Shown one piece after another: positions 34,641 to 45,251 of a DNA stretch of 64,000 nt. The translations under genes and the position numbers were made by a program. How positions within the stretch are numbered: the stretch's first letter is position 1; the number at the start of each line of letters is the position of its first letter. Under the pieces are notes generated by a model. It saw only the letters and a list, made by a program, of their open reading frames with translations. It had not been told where the DNA came from and did not search any database. Location: NCBI GenBank assembly GCA_964030785.1, contig OZ034968.1, positions 72,225,927 to 72,289,926 of the forward strand. Direction: 5' to 3'. Origin of the DNA: Siderastrea siderea. Its lineage: Eukaryota; Cnidaria; Anthozoa; Scleractinia; Rhizangiidae.

Positions 34641-36190
34641 AGGGAATCATAGATTAGTTAAGAAACACAACACTCTTTACCCCACGGATTTTTCGACAAA
34701 ATTGTGTTACAAGGCTAAACAAATAATAAATTTGTCAGAGCAAAATAACTCATAATACTAGGAAATCAAATTTATAATTTTGTATACAGTTCCATTGGAT
34801 TGTTTGTAAATGGTCACCCCTACATCCTGGTCTATAGGACAGTCTCCCTAAGGCAATATTGAGCCCAAGGATAATTAGATGTTTGTGAGCCTCAGATGGC
34901 AGGTGGTAGATGAATGTCTCCCTTTTGACTTATTTTGGCAATGTGTGCATAATGTTCGTAATTTCAACATGTTCATAATGGCATGTCACCGGACACAAAC
35001 ACCAGTTTTCTAGCCCTTACTGAGAAGCAAAACACTGAGCCCACAAAGGGAATATTAACTACCACTTGACATCTCTGACCCTCCAATGTCTCTGCTTACA
35101 CAATGTAAGTTCTCTACTAAAGATGCTGGACAAACCTGTATTAAAGGGTACACAATTCATGTTATTTTGTGCAATGTAGTGTATTCAAATTTCCTATCAG
35201 TTTAATACCATGAATCACATGAATCTTAGGCCGTTTTTAATCCTGTGGTCTCTATTGGAGAAATACAGTGTATTACTCAAGTTCCTTTTTTACAAAGTGT
35301 TTCATTGGGTTAACTTTGCGTTTTGCTTGTTGGTGTTACAATTTTTGCATGTGTTAAGTTTAAATTGTCATAACAAAAACGTCTTGAAAAAGGTTTGTCA
35401 TGTTTATGAAACAAAGAACTGCCATGTAATAAAAGCAACAGTAAAAGTAAAATAAATCCATTAGCAATGTTTAAGAATTTAAAGTAAAAGTTTTTGATAA
35501 CCTATGAGTCAGGGTTTGTCTAATTGCCAATTTTATAACAAAATTTATGTGTCACATTTGATCAAATTAATGATTTTGTAGGGTTTTACAGTACCTTAAA
35601 TTAAATTTTAAGAGGCTTTGTAGTGAGATAACAGTATTGTAAGTGCAAATATGTACATTATTGTACTGTTAAATATTGGGTTTGTAGTGTAAGTGGCAAC
35701 ACTTACAGCCTCTGTAATTTTAGGAGAAGCATTTTGTACAATAAAATAATTAAAATGATATTAGGCAAATAAATTTAAAGCTGTATTTCTCAACCAGTTA
35801 AGATCTTCACTTTTATGTTTTAATAATTATATATTAGTTTACTACAAATTGACTGTTCAGCAAGACACCAGCAATACACACTAAATACAATTTCCTATTG
35901 ACAAAATCGCAACAATACACAGAGTGTGTAGTATCCTTAAATGACAGTTTACTATTTTTTGCATGTAACCCAGAAAGCTGTGAACAGAATATATTTTACA
36001 GACTCTGTTAACCAGCATCACCACAAGCTTATAGGAATAGTAACTGCAGCCAGTATTATGTTTGTAATTCCAGCTCATCTTCCATCTGATTGGTCATTGT
36101 CATTCCTGAAACACAAACATATCTAGCATTCACAGTTTGCTCAGGTTTTCTCCATTCTCAAAGATGTAACCACACCACTGTTTGTACCAA
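34641..36190. other. 3' UTR of the drebrin-like gene and convergent gene ends
   Basis: After the stop at 34640 the sequence is AT-rich with several AATAAA signals (for example 34725, 35447 and one near 35743). The minus-strand HIGD2-like gene ends at 36198, so the two genes converge here. Exact transcript ends cannot be set. No other coding sequence is seen. Confidence 0.6.
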
Positions 36191-36197
36191 ATTGTTA

Positions 36198-37801
36198 CTA
36201 TCTTTGTCCCTTCTTGTCCTGATGATCACGAAAAAGCATGTAAACTACACCACCAGCAACAGCAACAATTGTCCCTCCTTGAGCTGCAACTCTTGCTCGC
36301 ATCATGAGTTGCTGCATGCGGGTATCACCTCGCACAAAAGAGAAAAGGCCATACGTCAAGGCACCCACAGTAGCAAGAGCACCTGCAGAAAATACAATGA
36401 GAGTTTTAAAACTTTGAAACCAACACGTGACCTGTGATATGCAAACACATCTGGAATCAGGGGTGCAGCCAAGGGGGATGCCCAGGACCCCCCTTTGAGA
36501 AAGTAAAAATAAATAATAATATTATTTTTAGCAAACCAGCTATCTTGCAGAACCAGTGATGCCTTCCAGGTTTCTAAGTTCAGTGATTGGTGACCATACA
36601 AAATAATAGGCTTCCAATGGCCATAAACACTCAATTCAGGAAACTACAATTCCACATGTTCCAAGTATGGAAAGGGGTTGCTGGGAGGAGGGGGTGGAAA
36701 ATTAGGTACATTGTGCCCTTAGCTTACCAAGTAAAACAATGGTGCAAACCAATGTTCATGAATTAAGGACCCCCATCCCCAAACCCAATGAGAAAACCTG
36801 CCTTTGCCCCTGGGGGCAAAGGCAGGTTTCTATACAAACAGGTATCAAAGGCAGGTTTATATACAAACAGGTATATTAGCCTGGAGATACATTTGGCTAT
36901 TAACTCGGGCCATTCCATTTAATATCCACACCCCCCCGATGGAAGAGATTTTCTGAGGGGGTCCTTGAACGTCATTTCTGAGGGAGTCACTGCGTCGGCG
37001 CCTTTGATCTTTTAAATATTTCCGAGGGGTTTGCCTTTTTTCTGAGGGGAAAAGAAAATTTAGGCAATTTCTGATGGGGGGGTGGGGGGGGGGGGGCATG
37101 TGTCGGCACTTTTGATCTTTGATTCTTAGGGGGTAAATTTTGATTGACCTCTTCCATAGGGGGGTGTGGATATAAAATGGAATGGCCCGCTCACTAGTGC
37201 AATAACCTCAGTGAAGGTTTGGGGAAGCTGTTCACCTACAAAATGAGCAACACGCTACTGTCTTCACCTCCACACCACCCCTTTGCTTATATATGGCCCC
37301 TGATACATCCTTGGACTTCACCTGGACTTAGCTTACTTGGACCCCCATCCCCCCTAGAGTCCCCCGTCCCATGGCCCACAATACTAAGTTAATATCGATT
37401 GCATAACCACAATTGGCACAAAGATCAGAAAGGTACTCTTTTAAGCTTACATTTAGCTTGAGAGCTCTCATGAAGGACCCTCAGTACTCACCTACAGGAA
37501 CGAAAGGATTCTCCTTAACTTTCCGTGAAAGTTTCTGTCCCATAGTTTCTGGTGGGGGCGGGGGAGTCCACTCGAAAAATTTTTCCTTGTTTTGTTTTTC
37601 TTCTACCCTCATATCAGTTCCTACACTGGCGAGTGGTTTTACTGCTCCTGGTCCTTGAGCTTGAGCATTCAAAATCTGTTCCTTCATCTTCTGTGCCTTT
37701 TCTACCCGTTTCGGTGAATCGTTTGGAGATGTCTGTTTGTTCAGCTTTGCGTTTATCTCTTCTTTCTTCGCCTCATTTTCTTTAGGAATTAAAGGCGCCA
37801 T
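36198..37801 (-). CDS. HIG1-domain protein, HIGD2 type
   Basis: Two exons, 37492-37801 and 36198-36382, join in phase 1 into 164 residues. The C-terminal HIG1 domain has the family signature: QKLSRKVKENPFVPVGALAT, a first membrane segment (TVGALTYGLFSFV), the loop RGDTRMQQLMMRARVAAQG, and a second segment (GTIVAVAGGVVYMLF). HIGD2/Rcf1 proteins sit in the inner mitochondrial membrane and help assemble cytochrome c oxidase and respiratory supercomplexes. The N-terminal extension of about 90 residues, polar and Lys-rich, is longer than in human HIGD2A (106 residues in all). The intron (37491 to 36383) carries the MITE at 36907-37188. The start codon at 37801 is the first in frame; an internal Met near residue 39 could also serve. 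It faces MRPL35 across about 108 bp. Confidence 0.9.
36907..37188. mobile_element. ~280-bp MITE, ends GGGCCATTCCATTT (copy B)
   Basis: Inverted copy of the element at 17042-17320, with ends GGGCCATTCCATTTAATATC and its inverse. A poly-G tract (about 37076-37098) has expanded inside this copy. It lies in the HIGD2-like intron. Confidence 0.85.
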
Positions 37802-37909
37802 ATTGATTGGCGCCGCATGGGTTTATGGGAAGCAGTGCGCCAATTATTCAATACAGCGGTTTCTCTTATGAATTTGTTACCAGTCTTCCTCGCCACACTT
37901 CGAGCTAAG
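37802..37909. promoter_or_regulatory. Head-to-head promoter of HIGD2-like and MRPL35
   Basis: 108 bp separate the two proposed start codons. TGGCGCC occurs twice (GGCGCCATATTGATTGGCGCC at the HIGD2 start), and AAGATGGCGGC, an exact YY1-type site, covers the proposed MRPL35 start. There is no TATA box. If MRPL35 used the in-frame ATG at 37817 instead, only 15 bp would remain. Confidence 0.6.
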
Positions 37910-39503
37910 ATGGCGGCCCGCATGAGTTCATTTTCAAGGGGAATATTTTCTTCTTCTGTTTTACCTTCTTTTAGGACAATTTGTTCGTCATTTAGGCCAA
38001 AAGGTATGTTAAAGAATGAAATTTTGGTACCACATGTGTACTTATAGTTTGTTATGCACCGCACACTGTAACTTGCGGACCGTTCAATCAATGTTTAATA
38101 CTGGCTGCAGAAATTCTGTGTTATACCCTGCCACTTCGAATATTTTTTGCATTGCCTTCAAAGAATTAAGGTCATCTAAAGCTTACAAAGGCGGATCGGG
38201 TATTCTGAAATCTAGCCCAAGATTTCCGCAAAACCCAACATTTAAATTGCGTATTCAATTTTCTTCTCATTTTAACCTTTGTGTGCCGCTTATGTGTGGA
38301 GAACAATATGAAAGAAATTGAATCTACAATGATTAAGTCAGCTTATCGCTTTTATGGAAGCTTTTTCACCTGTTATATAACTTTGCGAGATTTCCATGAG
38401 ATCCCATGACTAATTATACATTTAATTTCTCTCATACTTTCCCTTATGATCCCACACAAACATCAACTTGGATAGTGAAAAGAAATGAAATTGCACTGTC
38501 AAGTCATATACTCAGAAAAAAAAAATTGTGAGTCCTCCCAACAGGAGTGGAACCCATGACCTTCCAGGTGCTGGTTGGATGCTCTAACCCCTGAGCTATG
38601 GGGGACTCGTGGCAAGCAAGGCCATAAAACTAGGTTCAAATGTGATAATGTCACATTTGAACCTAGTTGTATGGCCTCATTCACCGTGAGTTCTTTTCAT
38701 CATCCATGAGTCAGAAATTTGTTTGTATTAAGTTTGGTGAGGGGTGATTGTGAAGAAGAGCTCCCCACAGTAGACTGTTGGCCATCTTTTAACCAAAAGT
38801 TGACTGACAAGCTATTAATGGGTTACTGACAGGTTGCTAACAGATAAATTTGACTGCAAAATAAGCTAATAATCCAGGCAAGTTCTAAACATTCATTAAG
38901 TCTTACTGGACGTACAGTCGGCTATTTGTTGGCTGACAATTTACTGATGGTCCAATAACAGTTTTTTCAGGAGCTGTTCTTCACATTTACCAAGTATTGG
39001 GCTGTGGAGAAATCTTGTCCATAACTAATATTTAAGTTTGTTTTTATTCAGCCCTGGTTCTTAGCAATGAGATAACAACAGTACCAAATATGAAGACTCA
39101 GGCAGCAAGATTTTCAACTTGTAACTTCCAATCCAGTGCTTGGAAAACTGGCACATGTGTGATGACATGTTCATCAAGACAACTTGTTGGAGTCCGCAGT
39201 ATTTATCAGTTTGATTCAGCATCACATTTCATGAAGCTAATGGCGGTGTCTCTTAAATCTGGTAGTATAATAATTCCTACAAGGGGCATTAACATGAAGA
39301 GTAAGCTTGGTAAAAGGAAAACATGCAAAGCTGTCGTGGCAAGGTTTAAAAGGACTGGAAAGGGGAAACTGAAAAGGTGGAGAGTAGGCAAGAATCACAA
39401 AATGATGCACAAGGGACCCAAGAGAAGCCGGCATTTGAGGAAACCAACTTATGTGAACAAACAACAGCTCAAGCTGCTAAACAAGATGTTGAATGGCTGG
39501 TGA
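37910..39503 (+). CDS. MRPL35: Mitochondrial ribosomal protein bL35m
   Basis: Exons 37910-38003 and 39052-39503 join in phase 1 into 181 residues (human about 188). The N-terminus MAARMSSFSRGIFSSS is rich in Arg and Ser without acidic residues, a typical mitochondrial presequence. The C-terminal 65 residues are the bL35 core: KSKLGKRKTCKAVVARFKRT, GKGKLKRWRVGKNHKM, KGPKRSRHLRKPTYVNKQQL. The protein belongs to the large mitochondrial ribosomal subunit. I chose 37910 over the in-frame ATG at 37817 because it lies in a YY1 site, gives a clean presequence and fits the family length. A SINE lies in the intron. Confidence 0.88.
38531..38677 (-). repeat. tRNA-derived SINE plus hairpin
   Basis: On the minus strand 38607-38531 reads AGTCCCCCATAGCTCAGGGG (A box) ... 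GGTCATGGGTTCCACTCC (B box) ... GGGAGGACT, with complementary acceptor-like ends. Immediately beside it 38619-38677 is a 28-bp-stem hairpin (CTAGGTTCAAATGTGA with its inverse). It lies in the MRPL35 intron. Confidence 0.7.
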
Positions 39504-40086
39504 AACTTGCCACATAACCTCCTAAATTCTGTGTTTTCTACACTTATGCATGCCTACCCTACAGGTAGATGTGTGTTGTAAGACTGATTATTATATGGTC
39601 ACACAACTCTTCATGTATAAGCCACACTCACAGATGACTCAAATCATGAAATTGAACATTGAGGGTTTTGAAGAAAAAAACTCACAGCATACAGACTTCT
39701 CAGAATCCTCTTCTGCTAAAATTCACACACATAATCACTTCATATTCTTCATATTATCATTCATAAGCTCGTATTTGATCATCTGGGTTAACAAAGACCT
39801 GAAAAGGACTGTCAGCAACACTAACTGATGTTTTGACAACCTTGCAATAGTCATCATCAGAGATGAAGTAAATTGTGTATCATCAGTTAATAAGCACTTA
39901 ATGACTGGCACCAAGAGAAAAAAGCAAGTTTTGTTTCCCCAAGGCAAGTACCTCACAACTCAAAAATAGAACAAACTATTTTTTTTTAAAAATTATTTGC
40001 CTGACATGCCATGGACACACAAATTTGACACGGTGATCAGGTGCACAACCTGGTCCTGTGCAAGTCGAAAGTTCAAGTTGGTGTTT

Positions 40087-40215
40087 TCCTAGGGAGTTAG
40101 TAGGTTTTGTTTGTCCTAGGGAGTTAGTAGGCTTTGTTTGTCCTAGGGAGTTAGTAGGTTTTGTTTGTCCTAGGGAGTTAGTAGGTTTTGTTTGTCCTAG
40201 GGAGTTGGACTGTTT
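40087..40215. repeat. 27-bp tandem repeat, nearly five copies
   Basis: The unit is TCCTAGGGAGTTAGTAGG followed by TTTTGTTTG. CCTAGG words start at 40088, 40115, 40142, 40169 and 40196. The period divides by three, producing an open minus frame of NSLGQTKPT repeats that is not a protein. Confidence 0.95.
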
Positions 40216-40705
40216 TGACACATGAAACGTGACATGTGCTCATCAATAAGAAAATACATTTGACTTGTGAGGTATGACAATGGTATTTAGTCTCTGACAG
40301 TTGACCTGATTGGCCAATTAAGTGACCTTTGTCATTGGTCATTTGTCAGTCAAACCATGATGACTTTAGCTTTTTACCATACCCAAATGGTGAATTAGCC
40401 AATCAGAAGCCTTGTTTACTGTCATGATTTTCTACAATATCAAGTTACTGACCTGATATCCTACGATATCATGGCCAGCTTCTAAAACTCACACTTTTTT
40501 TGCAGACTTTAGAGATGAAAATTACAACAGAAATACAACGAAACGTAAAAACTGTTACATTTGTTAAACGAAACAGTAATTTGTTTAACGCTAACAGAGA
40601 AAAAAAATACAATTTCGCGCCAAAAGTGGACGCGGCTCCACTGGCAGGCGCTCGCGTGTACGAAAAAATAATGCCAGGTTTGAGGATGAATTTGGGCATG
40701 GTAAA

Positions 40706-40796
40706 TACCTAATCGCACCGTTTTTGGTACACTTCGGCAGTATATCAGCCTCATTTGATATGCTGCCGAAGTGTACCAAAAAGGTACGATTAGGTA
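40706..40796. mobile_element. 91-bp near-perfect hairpin with TA flanks
   Basis: TACCTAATCGCACCGTTTTT ... GGTACACTTCGGCAG(T)ATATCA pairs with TGATATGCTGCCGAAGTGTA ... CGATTAGGTA around an 8-base loop. If TA is the target duplication, the element is CCTAATCG...CGATTAGG. It looks like a tiny MITE. Confidence 0.8.
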
Positions 40797-41915
40797 TAAG
40801 AAGACTCTAAAACGTGATTGGTACATTTCCACCTGACTTTTGTTGTTGTAATTTCTGTCAGTCTTTTGCTAGTCAAATTTGTTGATCTGTTCAGCCAGTT
40901 TGTCTCTTTTGATTATTTTGTTTATAAGTTGTTTGTAAGGGGCAGGCATATTCCTCTCTGAAAAAAAACTGTTTGGTGATTGCATCAGGCCAGGAAATTC
41001 TCTGAGACAAGATGCTGATGATTTTTACCAAAGAAACCCATTGCAAAGTCTCAGTTGCACTCGTTGAGTGTGCATCCTGCTTTAGAGTAAAAATTAGCTG
41101 GTTTGCAAATAAGTGGCTCTCACTTGCAAGTAACTGTATAAATCTTGATCTTTATTTACACCAGAGGTCTACAATTATCATAAACAGCTAATATTAAAGA
41201 TCTAATAAAACTATTTACATTATGACTGTTACTACAAATTCAACAAACTACTTTCACCATATTTTCATGTAAATATGTTTTTCAGCTTTTTATACCAGAA
41301 TCAAACCCTGACCAGAGTGGTTGTTTCTATTTTTTTGCCAAACTCCCTTTCATGTTTACCAACCTTGTCCTCAGGGACTGCTCTCTATTCAAAATGGTGA
41401 CAAGAGAAGACCTTGGCACACAACAAAAGTCAATAGTGAGCCTTAAATGCCACAATTTATTGAATAAATTTGAATCTCCAATATTTTTGGAGACGTGAAC
41501 TGATGTGTGCCAGGGTCTTCTCTCCCTGCCATTTTAAGGTCCGTTTACACATGCGATTTTTGATGCTCTCGTAGAAGAAAAAAAAACGTGCATAGCAGCA
41601 CAAAGCAAAGTAACATATTGCAAGCTAGTGAGATAAAATTCACACAAAGCTTTTAGTCACGAAAAAAATTCCTGCAGAAAAAATTGCCCAAGCCCCCCTC
41701 CCCTCAAAAATGTAATGGTCCATCCCTAATTCTAATTATGACGAGTTTGACTCAGATTCAGGTTCTGGTCTTTCTATGAAATGAGCTGGACAAGTTACGT
41801 CAAGGGTTTGAATGAGGTTTGGAGTCTTTGCAACCAAATGACCTGTCCGACTATACTTTACAAAAACAGTAAAATTATAGGTTCACTCACAATTTCAACC
41901 GATGATTAAAATTAA

Positions 41916-42374
41916 TCACTGCATCAGAACACCAAGATTGTGATCAGGAAGAGGCATCGACTTTTGTCGCCTGAAAATATTTTTTATAGACCACGCAGTC
42001 TTGACAAGGACTTCTGTTGAATGGACCACTACAGGTTCGGAACCTGCATTTTCCTGAAATGGGCCCCAGTGTTCTTCACGTTGAACAATATCTACTAAAA
42101 TGTCACTTTTGCCGTCTTTCTCAATGTTTGAAGTTTTGTCATGTGTACTTCCGTCTGGTTCCATTCCCTCGGATTTTTCTCTTTCCCCTTTAGAAGTTTC
42201 TCTCAAGAGCTCACTGTCAGTGCAGTTAGCGTCCGCGTGCATTGCGTCATCGTTTACGTCATCGATCCTTATTAGGTCATAGGATATTGCTGGGCGTTGT
42301 GGTTCAGTGTTAGTCGTCGATTGGTTGTCCTCTGCGTGAAACCTATCCGTGCAATCGGTGTTAGTTGGTTAGTT
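41916..42374 (-). CDS. C-terminal exon of an unrecognised minus-strand gene
   Basis: The minus frame is open from 42374 to a stop at 41916-41918. It encodes about 150 polar residues (QRPAISYDLIRIDDVNDDA, then HWGPFQENAGSEPVVVHSTE and ending KSMPLPDHNLGVLMQ). Composition is protein-like and the frame extends well upstream of the first Met (42242), so the exon probably starts by splicing. Possible acceptors are CACGCAG/AG and CACGCAGAG/GA near 42340. The second would fit the phase-0 donor of the kinesin exon ending at 45252, so this could be the kinesin's tail. I do not recognise a domain; a separate small gene is equally possible. Confidence 0.45.
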
Positions 42375-43693
42375 CATGTAGAAAATATAAATCAAGAATC
42401 AATCTACCGACTTTCTTGCTCCGTTCTCTGTTCCCCTCCGTGATCCCAGAGCCTAACCTCCGCCGTTTTCCACCTCTATCTAGGGGATGTTTTGCGGAAT
42501 TATCTACACAAGTGTTGATTGTCAGAGGAAGGTGCATTTACGGTATTATGCTTGTTGTTGTTTTTGTGGTCAATCGTTTTTTTTTCCTTAGTTATTTTTC
42601 CCCAGTTCTATCATCACTACACTGGTACACCACGCATTTATTCCTTGCTTTGGATCTTAAATTACAATAACAACTACTTAAATTACTCTACTACTTTCTT
42701 GTGTTTACGTTCGATAGAATTCAGCCAAGGGCAGTAGAGAAGGCTGTAACGATTCATACGACCAGTGGTTTTTCTCAACAATACCGTATCTATCGCTATA
42801 GCTACCTTGGCGTATTGTTACCCAGTTTTCCACCACTGGGCGCGGACGGAAGAGTTCCTGCTGAAGAAGAAAACAGATAACGTGGCGTAAATGTTTTAGA
42901 AATGGGTGATGACCTTAGAAAGTTAAGTGCAACAATAATTAAACGCCTCATAGATCTTTTACGTTCTCATAAAAAGATCACAGTTGCCCGAGTGTAAAGA
43001 TGGAAAACTGTAAGGCTTTTAGGAATGATAATTGCCAGCGACAAATATAATTTATGGTTTTTGTCAGTTTGCAGTGAACAATCGATCTGCTAAGTTAACA
43101 AAAGCTGGAGCACACAAAATAGCTGCAACTAACATCATTAAGCGTCTCACTTATTTGTGCATGCTTCAACTTACGTCTTCCCAGTCCCTTTTTTGCCGTT
43201 GTTTTTAAGCCTGGTAAACTGCTAGGCCTTGGAATCAATGATTTCTTTCCGTTCTGGAACGAAGAAAATATAATTATTCAAAATATTCCACTCTCTTTTA
43301 GTTTGTCCTCTGTCCCATGAAGATTTTAGTTAATTCGTTTATCGCATTTTACCTTAACAGTTGTTTGGTTGTTGTTTTGTTCTGTTTTTTACATGTTCAG
43401 TTGCAGAGAGTTTTATTGTTTCAATTGATGACTGAATCGCGCAGACATAACGGTAAAGATATTTCATACTTTTTTTCTCCGTGTGACATTATTTAATTGG
43501 TCTACTATGTTATTCACATGCTTATGTTCTGAGGGTCTCAGGTTAGACCTACAGTCTCTCCTTCTGCTCATAGTTAGTCGAGGGACTGGTTATAAAACCT
43601 TGCAAGTTTCAAAGGCCATAACAAAGGCGCTGCAATTTATGTTGAAAGTGTTATGATCAAGCACAATCTTTTAAGTTTGCACACTGGCTGAAT

Positions 43694-44250
43694 AAGTTGA
43701 AACACCTACACTGCGATGATCTTCATATAATTCTATCTTTATCCGCAGTTCAAATACATGATTATTTCATATATTAAGGTTCATTTCTCCATCTACGGGA
43801 TAAATACGAACTCTCAATTGGCCAGCTCCCAGTTGGCTTGATAGCTCAGTTGGTTAGAGCGCTGCACCGGTATCGCAGAGGTCATGGGTTCGATTCCCGT
43901 TCAAGCCTGAATTTTTTCAGGTTTCTTTTTTTCAACTGCTTAAGTTGAAAAACCTTCACTGCGATGATCTTCGTATAATTCTGTCTCTATCCGCAGTTCA
44001 AAAATATGGTTATCTTATATATTCATGTTCATTTCTCCATCTACGGGATAAATACGAACTCTCAATCAGACTGTCAATTGACCAGCTCCCAGTTGGCTTG
44101 ATAGCTCAGTTGGTTAGAGCTCTGCACCGGTATCGCAGTGGTCAGGGTTCGAATCCCGTTCAAGCCTGAATTTTTTCAGGTTTCTTCTTCTTTTCAACTG
44201 CTTAAGTTGAAACACCTTCACTGCGATGATCTTCATATAATTCTAGTAAC
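43694..44250 (+). repeat. Tandem array of a tRNA-derived SINE
   Basis: Two full units 260 bp apart plus a third partial one. Each has a tRNA-like head at 43835-43907 and 44095-44166: acceptor-like GGCTTGA/TCAAGCC, D arm AGCTCAGTTGGTTAGAGC, B box GGGTTCGA(T/A)TCCCG. A body follows with TTCACTGCGATGATCTTC and ATATAATTCT. The anticodon loop CCGGTAT lacks the invariant T33, and the same head occurs twice within a larger unit, so these are not functional tRNA genes. The junctions ACTGCTTAAGTTGAAA are shared. Confidence 0.8.
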
Positions 44251-44811
44251 ATTTTTATTGGTTCGTTGCTCATGCAAAATTCAAAACCTATTGTTGTATG
44301 TGCACCGTCAAGGCTAAAAACGGTAACAAAAACATAAAACAAAGGACTTTTAGGAGCTTCAAAACCAGATTCTTTAATTAACTATGTTCTGCTTGCGCAG
44401 AGAATAAACTTGGCGTGCGTGTGGTGCGCGTTACGTTTTCCACGGGGCAGCCTCCTTTCAGGCGTGCGGCGCGTTCACATGTTCTTTCAGCTCAGCTATC
44501 CCTGAGCAGAAAAAGGGAATGCTTGTAGTCTACCATGGAGTAACCGCTAAAAGGCTCGAATTGTAACTGTCAACGTAAAAGTAAGTTTTTTTTGTCAGTC
44601 AACCGAAAACGTTAAGTGTCTAGTGTCAAAGTAATAAAGATTTTAACCCCAAGCAGAAAAACGAAGTCAATGTAAATTAAACTTTTGCCGTTATCCGTAA
44701 ATTTTTAACCTGAATTTCTTTAAACGTCAAGGATCTAATGAATGGAAATGTAGCCGTTACCGTAAAAGTCACTTTTTTGCAATGTCAACCGTCAAGGCCA
44801 TACATTAGTAC

Positions 44812-45206
44812 GTGCCTCCTAACACAAATTATTTTTGCAAAGGTTATGACTATGGGGAAAAAGCAGATCTTAGCAAGGATAATTGGAATCCAAAAAGAAT
44901 AACGTGGATAACCACGCATTTTTCAGAGTTAATTAAGCAACCGGTCATAATTTTAACAAAGCGTTAACGAAATACAAAGAATGTATGGCAATTTCTTTCT
45001 AAGTTTAAGCTCAATTATCTCTGAAAAATGCGCGGTTACCCCCAATTTTCTTTTTGGATTCTGATAGCCCTTGCTAAGATCTGCTTTTTCCACATACGCT
45101 TAAACCGCGCAAAAATATCGTTGTCTTAGTGGACAAATTCCTGAGAAACCCGAATATCCCGAGATGCGCAGAACGTATGCGCAGTAACAAAAGGAGGCAC
45201 CGTCCT
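44812..45206. mobile_element. ~395-bp foldback element
   Basis: GGAAAAAGCAGATCTTAGCAAGG...TTTTTCAGAG(T/A)TAATT at the left is mirrored by AATTATCTCTGAAAAA...CTTGCTAAGATCTGC at the right. The outer ends (GTGCCTCCT and its inverse AGGAGGCAC) close it. It lies 45 bp from the end of the long kinesin exon. Confidence 0.75.
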
Positions 45207-45251
45207 TAAATCTGCTCAAAAACAAGAACAAAATGTAGTAACAATACTCAC

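Larger units (their letters stand above)
39504..41915. other. Intergenic, no gene seen apart from small repeats
   Basis: Apart from the 27-bp tandem repeat at 40087-40215 and the hairpin at 40706-40796, this stretch is AT-rich without splice-supported coding sequence. MRPL35 ends on its left and a minus-strand terminal exon begins on its right, so both 3' UTRs probably lie here. Confidence 0.5.

Noticed and set aside
37789..38091. 100-codon minus ORF overlapping the HIGD2/MRPL35 start region
   Set aside because: Antisense to MRPL35 exon 1, out of frame with HIGD2-like, not recognised; only the sense frame continues into a bL35 core.
43835..44166. Two tRNA genes
   Set aside because: Cloverleaf heads lack T33 in the anticodon loop and sit inside a repeated SINE unit.
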